A stretch of DNA of 17,219 nucleotides from Rhodocollybia butyracea (Eukaryota > Basidiomycota > Agaricomycetes > Agaricales > Omphalotaceae), in NCBI GenBank assembly GCA_015501585.1, contig JADNRY010001095.1, positions 1 to 17,219 on the forward strand, given 5' to 3'. Every line of letters begins with the position of its first letter. Position 1 is the stretch's first letter. Below, in pieces: positions 10,185 through 17,219 of this stretch. The notes beneath the pieces were generated by a model. The model did no database searches. It saw only the letters and a list, made by a program, of their open reading frames with translations, and was not told where the DNA came from. The position numbers and the translations under genes are program-made.

Positions 10185-11297
10185 TCAACGGCCCAATGTT
10201 GTCAATAGTGGATTCGCGTTGATAGCCAAGGACATTTCGTGCTCAAGTATCCGGCCTAGTTTTACTTCACGAAAAACATGCCTGTTGTGACGCTAAGCAC
10301 GACAACGTGGATTGGAGCGAGCAGGAGACGTTGTGGTGGCAGGAGCGATTGATCCAGCATCAGAGAAAGTGTGAGGATGCCCGCTGTTAGCGATATGCTG
10401 TCAGGGGGAAGTCTTAAAGAGTGTAGATCAATTATGATGTTTCCTGAGATCACTCACAGGTAATACAACTGTCCTTCTCTTAAGATGGCTTTCGATAGCG
10501 ATGGTAGGTTCTTTCCCCACAGAGTGGGGATCTTCAAAAATCTTTTCTGCACCTCTTTACTTGAACCTGACAGATTCCACATCTGACTGGTGTTAAAATC
10601 TACCGACATTCGAAATATTCGGTATGAGATTGCCACGAAAACACAGCTATCATGGAGCAGGATCGACGCGACTGGGATGTAGAAGCTGTAATCCGAGTTG
10701 CAGATTCCCCAAAAGCACCAATGACTAAGAATGAACAGCCCCCCGCTGCGATGAGCCAGAGTGATGCAAAAAATCCTATTGCAAACCAGTTGCCACAGAA
10801 AATCGCTTTGACTCGCAGAAAAAATTGAAGAAGGGTCATCATCACAGCGATGTAACCTAATGTTGAAACCGCCATTACCTTCGGCGGCGTACATTGTCCT
10901 CCGAATCTTCCGCTTTGAGTAAAATGGTGATTCAGTGTAACTAGTCGATGGGATTCGAGCTGCTCACCGAAATTCTGCAGGATGGAATATGCCAGAAAGG
11001 TATATCTTGAAATGAAAAAACTTTATTAGTCAAGGCTGGGTTCTGAAATACTGGCCCGTTTACCTGGATACAAAATAGACAATAGTCGGTGGACGAAATC
11101 TTCTCGGAAGAAACAACAATTCAATGTCGTCTGAAAAATGGATCAGGATATCCCACACTAGGACCTAGTTCTGCTTTAGTCTTCAACACTTTCGTAGCAA
11201 GGATATAGTGCTCGTACCGAAGTAGCACTGAAGATCACATATTGAGACATATTTTCGGTGTTGAGGAGATCCAGCTCCCAGGTGGGTCAAAAGACAT
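10185..11297 (-). pseudogene. Multi-pass membrane protein, tandem copy C (several frame errors)
   Basis: Same exon plan as copies A and B. The last exon is about 10185-10392 and the large exon starts near 10458. Frame breaks relative to copy A: exon 1 has two extra bases right after the start (MSF then a shift before ELDLL); exon 3 lacks one base; the large exon lacks one base after its acceptor and another near 10705-10712; the last exon lacks a G near 10282. Transmembrane text stays clear between breaks (MAVSTLGYIAVMMTLLQFF, WFAIGFFASLWLIAAGG, DYSFYIPVASILLHDSC, ISLTAGILTLSLML). With five or more shifts this is the copy most likely to be a true pseudogene, although the shifts resemble the homopolymer errors in neighbouring genes. 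Confidence 0.6.
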
Positions 11298-11359
11298 TGA
11301 AGGGACAGTGTTCTGAAGTACCGTATGTATAGGTATGAATTATCTACCCATGGCCAGAA

Positions 11360-11365
11360 TTTATA
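11360..11365 (-). promoter_or_regulatory. TATA-like box of membrane-gene copy C
   Basis: TATAAA on the minus strand, about 63 bases upstream of the copy C start, in the word shared by all three copies. Confidence 0.45.
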
Positions 11366-11369
11366 TCAG

Positions 11370-11878
11370 ACCGCACCGCTAAGTAGAACCTGATCGACCT
11401 TTCTTCACATCATCATCAGTCATGATTCTATCCAAAGTCGTTAAGAGCAGTGCTAGTAAAAACATGTGGAAATATTTGGTTTGTTCAGACTATACTTACT
11501 GTAATGATTCTGAGATATGTGCCCAATCAAAGGTTCACAAACTTAAGCTTAGTACTTCCAATAATATAATGGGCGCAGTGGGGAAGAGTGGGGACTCTTG
11601 CTTTCGGTCGAGTCCTTTCGATACGGCTATTGATTGTTTGCGTTTGCGTTTGATGCTTGGATCATCAACGTTCCACTTGTCCCCACATACTATTCCACAT
11701 GGCATCCGCAACAGTTTCAGTCTGTCAAGCTGACGTTACATGTAACATACTGTCTCTTGTCGAATTAAGCATGTGGAGATGAGTCTGATGTTTCAAAATA
11801 AGGGATAGGTCAATTGGAGGTACTAAAATTACAACGGCCATCTATGGAACTTCCTGCAATGATTATGCACTTTCCAGT
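11370..11878. other. Upstream region of copy C and hexosaminidase 3' flank
   Basis: No gene seen. The first part repeats the upstream block of copies A and B (CATGATTCTATCCAAAGTCG near 11421). The middle, about 11460-11580, has no counterpart in the other units that I could find. The end, with CGATACGGCTATTGATTG near 11618 and GTCTGTCAAGCTGACG near 11719, is again shared. The plus-strand open frame 11422-11733 spans both kinds of sequence and is probably not a gene. Confidence 0.45.
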
Positions 11879-14193
11879 TCATTCATCGCACGCCTGCGGA
11901 CGGAGTGCGCAACCATTCTGGCTGTAGGTTGATTGCGTTGATGCCTCTCTGCACCATCCGATATCTCACATCATGCAGCCTTGGGAGCGCCTCTGATCAA
12001 ATTAAACGCGGTCAAATCCGTCCGGAAGGGTAGCACCTGTCCAGAAAATCTCGCTTGAAACTGCAGCACGGGGCCAGACTATGGAGTCAAGATTTTGTGG
12101 TCCAGATTGTTCAGTCCAGAGGAGCTGCTCTCCTGGAAACGAAGATCAGATCAGATTTAATATAACTGAAAGTAATAACATATACACACCTCCAAGAACT
12201 AGATGTACTTGATGGAAGTGATATTTTCCAACGGATCAAAAGTATAGGACTAGAAAATGGTAAACTTTAGCGTGTTCAGTTGAGTGGCAAGAAAAATAAT
12301 TAACCTCCTGCCATGTTTTGAACGGATCACACCAGCTATTACTTTTTATTCGACGGATATTAGGAATGATCCAAAAAGTGGATCAAGTAGAAGAGCTTAC
12401 CCCGTAGGATCATTGCTTATCCCTCGCCCGCTCCTGCCAGTCTTTCGTCAGGAAACAGCCACGAATTCCAGAGTTGCAATGTAAGTACATACCACAATCT
12501 GTAGGTGTATGATTTATCACGAGAAAAACTAGATCAAGAGGACGGAGTACATACCAGATAGAAATAGTTAGAAGGCGCATGTACTATGCGATAACCTTGC
12601 TGAACGACCGCGGCTGCGTCTTCCGATAAACCCATACCCTGAAGTTATCATCAGTAGCGAAGCGGCAAGCCGAAAAAAGACATACATGACGATAGTGTCG
12701 TTTCTGAGGGTAGTGGTATTATAGTCGAGAACCATTTTGTTCAATCATGTTAACTTGATAAAAGAATATAGAGGAGTCGTCACCTTCCCATACAACCGTT
12801 GTTTTGCCCAAGTCATGCAAGGCTCCATGCGTTGTTGCTGTAAAATCATCCAGGCCTCGAAAATCGTCCTCCCTGTGTTATTCAGTATCATCTGGGTTGG
12901 TTCGTCATCCGTATAACACGCTGTATTCAACTCATCCCCTCCCGTAGAAAACATGGTTGAAGGGAGAGTTTTGGCAATTGCACTAAGCACACCTGCAGTG
13001 AAATTTGCTACAGCAGGATCTGCCAGCCGAAGCTGTCCTGCCGGGGGTTCACCTACGTAAACAACCCAATAAGAATGGTGGTAGAGAAATGGATAGAAAA
13101 TGACCGATATTTACTTGCATAGGTGGCCCAGTCCAAGAGATAACAAGCAACATAGTCTGGGTGTGAAGCCCGACGATGGATGTATGTCCAGGAGTATCAA
13201 TTTCCTATGAAAGCCGAAATTCAGAATCACCGAACCAGATTGAAAGACATAAGTTATACCACAAGGACATCGATTCCTCGTTCAGCGGCATACATTACCA
13301 CGTCTTGAATATCATCAGGTGCATAGGATTGGCTGATAGAGTATGCCCCTGCTTGGGCGAGTTCCGGGAATTCAGGAATTTGTATTGGCCAGCTTTGAGC
13401 ATCGGTCATATGCCAATGAAGCACGTTGATCTTTTTTGTAGAGCTTTGAGCAAGAGGCAAGAGTCACATTTGAATGGGATGCCTTCTTTACCTTTACCAA
13501 ATACATCGTATCCAATGTGCGCTTGATATCCGACACAGTAAAACTATAATAAATCAATATTGACCAGAAATATCTAATCAAGACGTACAAATTTCGCGCT
13601 GTGTCAAGCATAAATCCACGGTAGGGCTGCAGGTAAGTTCGTACTTGATCTTTTATCAACAAGATATAGAAAATCACATAAGCAGGAGAATCGTTGACAA
13701 TGGTCAATGGAGCGTAAGTCGTATATATGGTCCCGTTATATGTGTACCATAACTGCTCGAACGTTGATAATCCACGCAACAACCCGAGAGTGGTATTGGC
13801 AACTAATTCGGCGGATCCATTTAATGAAACTGAAAGTGAGTAGCTTTCGTCCCTTAGACCCAGAGCGGCCACAGCCTCCGTCGCGATAGGTTGAGTAGAT
13901 GCACCTTCTTCAAGCTTGACCGTCAAGCCAGGCAAACTTTCGGCGGTTCTAAACGCATTACTATCAGTTGAACCCCTGCCCACAACCAGCCTCGCGAGTT
14001 GATCAGTCTTAATAGAGTCTTTTGTTCGAGAAACGGCGTCAAGGAGGTCTTGAGGTGGATTAGTGAAGCGACGGTTTATGGCAAACGATTCAGAAAGCTT
14101 AAGTATCTGGTTTCCTGAGTCGAGGGACCGGGGTATCGGCAGATACTAGACAATTAGGGATGCAAGGGCAAGCACAAGGCTGAAGGTGAACAT
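11879..14193 (-). pseudogene. GH20 beta-N-acetylhexosaminidase (stop codon and several frame errors)
   Basis: Secreted enzyme that removes terminal N-acetylglucosamine or N-acetylgalactosamine from chitin oligomers and glycans. First exons: 13678-14193, 13589-13626, 13492-13543, 13260-13430, 13115-13204, 12784-13052. MFTFSLVLALASLIV is a signal-peptide core, then an in-frame TAG precedes YLPIPRSLDSG, the usual mature start. RGFMLDTARN, LHWHMTDAQSWP, EIDTPGHT, HPDYVAC, the catalytic Asp-Glu in STGGDELN (about 12930-12937), LLWTEQSGP, VWPRAA and QPEW follow in family order. The 5' half is in frame. The 3' half loses single bases at 13169-13171, about 12853, the W-V-L-S region, the D-C-G region and before the G-E-Q-L-L-W exon, and gains one T in the last codons. 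Intended stop is near 11879-11881. The fold is complete, so this may be a real gene with consensus errors, except perhaps for the TAG. Confidence 0.88.
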
Positions 14194-14403
14194 GGAAGTC
14201 AAGTGCTCCAGAATTCTTATCGCAGTATATAACTTCAATCGAATGCACATGCCCTCATGTGATGATACATAAGTAGATTGGATGACAGGTAAATATGATT
14301 GTTGTGCAAAGTAGGACCACAGACTCTTCAGTGAGCGCTAAGTGAGCCTCACGTTGAGTACGAATCGCTTTGTGTGGTGGAGTTGAAAGATGTTTACATT
14401 TTC

Positions 14404-14682
14404 TCATGTTCGAAAGAAACAAGACAGTGCAAGCCGACCTGCCGATCCAGGCGCTCTAGTGCGAGCTAGCGCTGCTAGCCACACACTTGAGTCACTTGAT
14501 CGTGGACATTTCTTGCTGCTGACTTTCTTGTCTTGTTCAGGAATCAGTACATCTCGCTTCTCAACCTTAGGGTGCTTATGTCCTGTACTACATGCATACA
14601 AAAAATCTAATTACAGTCTTAGGTTTCTTTCGCACATGATGTCGATATTCGACTTACCTTCGGAGACGTTTTCTTCTTCCAT
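14404..14682 (-). CDS. Possible small two-exon gene, unrecognised
   Basis: An ATG at 14682 opens a 25-nt exon (acidic MEEENVSE) ending at a strong GTAAGT donor. An acceptor TACAG at about 14583 joins it in phase to a second exon whose first half is charged (HKHPKVEKRDVLIPEQDKK, then SSKKCPRSS). It runs to a stop at 14404, 67 residues in all. There is no membrane segment or known domain. The second half (LARTRAPGSAGRLALSCFF) looks less protein-like, so another intron or chance reading is possible. It would be divergent from the histone deacetylase gene, sharing about 40 bases. Support is the donor, acceptor and phase only. Confidence 0.25.
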
Positions 14683-14722
14683 ACTTTAACGATCGAGGGA
14701 TGAACGGAGTAGCTCAGCTATA

Positions 14723-16507
14723 ATGAGCGAATACATGTTTGTGCCTTTGATGTGTATCTTTTGCTAAACATTTCTGATCCGTCGAGAAGCCGCATTCCCG
14801 TCGATTGTTTCTTATTACTTTCCAAAAGGCGTTGGTGCTCACATTATGGGCAAGTACTGCTATATGGAACCCAGACGTTTTGATTACTCATTGAAGTTCT
14901 AGGAAGCCCATCCGATGAAACCTGCTGGATTGACATCACGAACGAATCGTGTTTGGCTATGGACTTACAACAAATTCTCATATATATGATGTCCGTTCTG
15001 CGACAAGGGAAGAACTCGCAATTTATCATGATGCAGACTATTGGATTTTTATCAAGGTCAGAGATTTTACTTTTGGCTGACATAGAGTCGTTTTTAATCG
15101 ACTCCAATATATTCTGTTGCTCAAAGAGTCAACCAGCAATCAATCTGAAATGCGTAACCTCATAGAAAAGTTCAATTGTGGGGAGGATTGTCTGTGTTTG
15201 CAGACATGTATACTTCAGTCGCATGTACGCGGGCGCATCCTTGCTGGGGGCGGTAAATTGAGCGCAGTACACTGACATTGCAATCAACTGTCGCGGTCTC
15301 CATCATGCAAAGGTGGAGAACCTAGCGGTTTTTGCTATGTTAATGATATGTTCTAGCGATCCTCGAGCTTTTAAGTATAAGCCTGTTTCGCTGTTAATTT
15401 TTTTTGTTGTTGTTTGATACTCATCAGCTAATTTCAGATACCACCCACGATTCTATACTTGACATTGACATTCACCATGAGATGGTGTGAGCTGGCATTT
15501 TATCAGTCAGACCGGTAATGACAGTCTCGTTTACAAATACACGGGAGACTTTTTTCGGTACAGGGAATTGGATGACAATGGTTATGGAGCTGGCAAGAAC
15601 TTTGCGTCAACGTTCCACTTCTCGACGGATGACATGAGATGTATCTGAATTTCAAGAGTGTTATTGAAGGCACGTTGACACCTTTCGCCCATCAGGCATA
15701 GTGCTTCAATGTGGTGTGATTCTCTCGGATCTGATGACTTGGTGCATTTAATCTCTCTATTGCTGCTCATGGTGAATGTGTCAATTTTGTTCGTGCTTTA
15801 ACGTCCTCTTCTTGTCCTTGGTGAGGTGGCTACACACTGCGTAATGTCTGTCGTTGTTGACATATGAAACGTCTGTGCTAGTGGGTGTATCTATACCTAA
15901 TGAGCTACCCGGACGATCTACGACAGCTTCTTCGCTGATTGCAATGGAAACTGCATCCTCCTTTAAGTGAGCGCCGTCGAAACCAGATACACCAGAGTCA
16001 CTTCGAAGAATCACAAATCAGCATTCGGAACAAACTTCGGTATCTCCAGGGTGCTCCTAGTGTTGCGATGCAAGAGATTCCACCGGATATACAGGGATTT
16101 CTGAAAGACGAAGAACGTTCAGCAGAGGAAGCGGAAGAAGAGACTAGTACTGCTTCTGCAGGGGAGCAGCGAATGGATACCTCAATCGCTCGCAATGAAT
16201 TCTTTGATGGAGAAAAGGATGTCGATCATGATTCTCCTCTACCCCTCCCCCTCCTCCTACACGAACCTCTCGAGGGTCCACCAGACGAAGTCGTGGTCGT
16301 GGTGGGCGAGGAAGAGGTCGAGGAAAAGGAAGAGTGTCATCTGTATCAGCGGCCAATGATGACGACGAAGAAGAGGAAGAAATCTCAACACCTCGCAAAT
16401 CGTCTCGAGGAAGAGCAAAGGGGCGGGGTGGAAAAGCTCGTGTTGGGGCACCAGAATCGAAAGGGACGCCAGATGCGGCTACCGAGGCGGAATCAGAAGG
16501 TAATTGA
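14723..16507 (+). pseudogene. HOS2: Class I histone deacetylase, Hos2/Phd1 type (many one-base frame errors)
   Basis: Zinc-dependent lysine deacetylase, catalytic subunit of Set3-type corepressor complexes in fungi. Family text runs in order but jumps frame: VSYYFPKGVG; HYGQ, intron 14854-14902, EAHPMKP; EELAIYHDADY; MRNLIEKFNCGEDC; YAGAS; the active-site LHHAK (15298-15311); SGFCYVND; the zinc/charge-relay DIDIHH (about 15461-15478); KYTGDFF and GTGELDDNGYG; EGTLTPF; LQCG; NLSIAAHGECV; GYTLRNV; YETSVLVG; WKLHPPL; IRNKLRYLQGAPSVAMQEIPPD. An acidic stretch, a Pro run and an Arg/Gly-rich tail (RGRGGRGRGRGKGR, about 16290-16340) end at TGA 16505-16507. Introns 15057-15126 and 15375-15437 also fit. 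At least ten one-base losses, nearly all in doubled letters. The N-terminus is uncertain; the start given is the nearest plausible ATG. Confidence 0.9.
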
Positions 16508-17219
16508 AAAAAAGCTAGACTCTTCGTGTGGATAGCTTTGAGTCTTTGAAAACTTTCGGTACGAAGTTGCAAAACCTGCAAGACTTGCATGAGATTTCGT
16601 GATTCACTTATTGTGAATCAGGCCGACTTGCTCTGTATGCCAGTGCTTGCCAACGACTTTGGAGTATTCGGAGATGCAGGTGGGTTACGCAGGTGGGCTA
16701 CTCACCCTTCAGGTGCATGTCGAAGGGATCGCAGAAGCTAAACTTAAAAATCTCATCCTAAGAGGATTTGATATACTAGGATGGTTAATGTAAAGCTTTC
16801 ATACACGAGTTCAGCCTAAAAATAAGTTCATTTGAGAGACAAATGTCTAACGGATGAACTCGGGCGATAATATCTTTGAACAGATATAAAAACAGTCATT
16901 TTTAGACACAAGTTTAGCGTTCAATGTTTCATCCCTATCATTTTCGTGTCCGCGGAAAGGCCTTACTTTTCCCCCTTAGAAAATCGTCCAGCTGACAAAC
17001 CCATGCTTGCTGTTTATGCCTCGACGTTCACGGCTCATAACTCATACCTCGGTCTTATTATTATATGATTGTGGTTCTCACTGGTTGTGCTATCCACTCC
17101 TTCCATACCAGTAATCCGGAGATCTCTTGGCGGAGTCTTGCATTTCTTATGACCGCTCAATGACCGCTGCTGCAAATCCTCACTCTTGAGGTTCCTTCAA
17201 TGAATATTGACACACGTTC
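16508..17219. other. Terminal region without recognised gene
   Basis: 3' flank of the deacetylase and beyond. No long or protein-like frame was seen on either strand. A perfect 8-bp hairpin, TGATTCAC-TTATT-GTGAATCA, lies at 16600-16620, about 95 bases after the deacetylase stop. The rest is AT-rich, with short words only. Confidence 0.6.

Larger units (their letters stand above)
9868..12010. repeat. Tandem repeat unit 3 (membrane gene C, ends in the full hexosaminidase gene)
   Basis: Third and most diverged unit. It holds membrane-protein copy C and its upstream region, and its far edge is the 3' end of the complete hexosaminidase gene rather than a scrap. This shows where the repeated segment joined single-copy DNA on the right. 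Confidence 0.7.

Noticed and set aside
13372..13983. 203-codon minus-strand frame as the hexosaminidase coding region
   Set aside because: It reads through three introns (51, 45 and 61 nt). The spliced exons give the conserved family text, and the coding frame reaches upstream of this frame's start.
14390..14689. 99-codon plus-strand frame
   Set aside because: It is antisense to the weak small gene, has no recognised domain and contains sequence best read as a minus-strand intron donor (GTAAGT). I preferred the minus-strand model, itself weak.
16235..16535. Continuation of the plus-strand frame 15939-16535 past about 16235 (PLPLPLLLHEPLEG and Glu/Val-rich text)
   Set aside because: The neighbouring frame gives a coherent Pro-run, RGG and acidic tail ending at 16507. 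The continuation is a frame slip caused by a missing base near 16231.
16144..16590. 148-codon minus-strand frame opposite the deacetylase tail
   Set aside because: Its Ser/Pro/Arg-rich text is the antisense shadow of the acidic and RGG tail.

Overview
This window looks like nuclear DNA of a filamentous basidiomycete, probably an Agaricomycete. Genes are densely packed on both strands and split by short GT-AG introns of about 45-87 nt (two are GC-AG). The proteins are typical fungal types: a Baeyer-Villiger-type flavin monooxygenase, a small ABM-domain monooxygenase, ITP pyrophosphatase, a fungal multi-pass membrane protein, a GH20 beta-hexosaminidase and a Hos2-type histone deacetylase. No bacterial features, tRNA, rRNA, CRISPR array or intact transposon were recognised.

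Layout. 211-2194 (-): flavin monooxygenase, 7 exons. 2630-3129 (-): ABM monooxygenase, 4 exons, intact. 3251-4093 (+): ITP pyrophosphatase, 6 exons, intact and divergent from the ABM gene. 4315-11297 (-): three tandem copies (A, B, C) of one membrane-protein gene. Copies A and B are each followed by a decayed 3' scrap of the hexosaminidase gene and a decayed 5' scrap of the ABM gene. 11879-14193 (-): full-length but frame-broken hexosaminidase, whose 3' end lies inside the third repeat unit. 14404-14682 (-): a weak small gene. About 14723-16507 (+): Hos2-type histone deacetylase with an acidic, Pro- and Arg/Gly-rich tail, heavily frame-broken. 16508-17219: no gene recognised.

Two observations stand out. 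First, a segment running from the 5' part of the ABM gene through the membrane-protein gene to the 3' end of the hexosaminidase gene has been tandemly multiplied, and gene scraps mark the junctions. Second, conserved proteins are repeatedly broken by single-base gains or losses, mostly in short homopolymers, although their residues stay well conserved; undoing one base at a time brings exon phases back into register. The ABM and ITP pyrophosphatase genes have none. Either the assembly carries homopolymer consensus errors here, or several neighbouring genes are very young pseudogenes. The sequence alone cannot settle this, but the pattern favours consensus errors.

No shared pathway is evident. 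The flavin monooxygenase and the ABM gene could form a small oxidative pair. ITP pyrophosphatase, hexosaminidase and Hos2 are housekeeping, cell-wall and chromatin functions.
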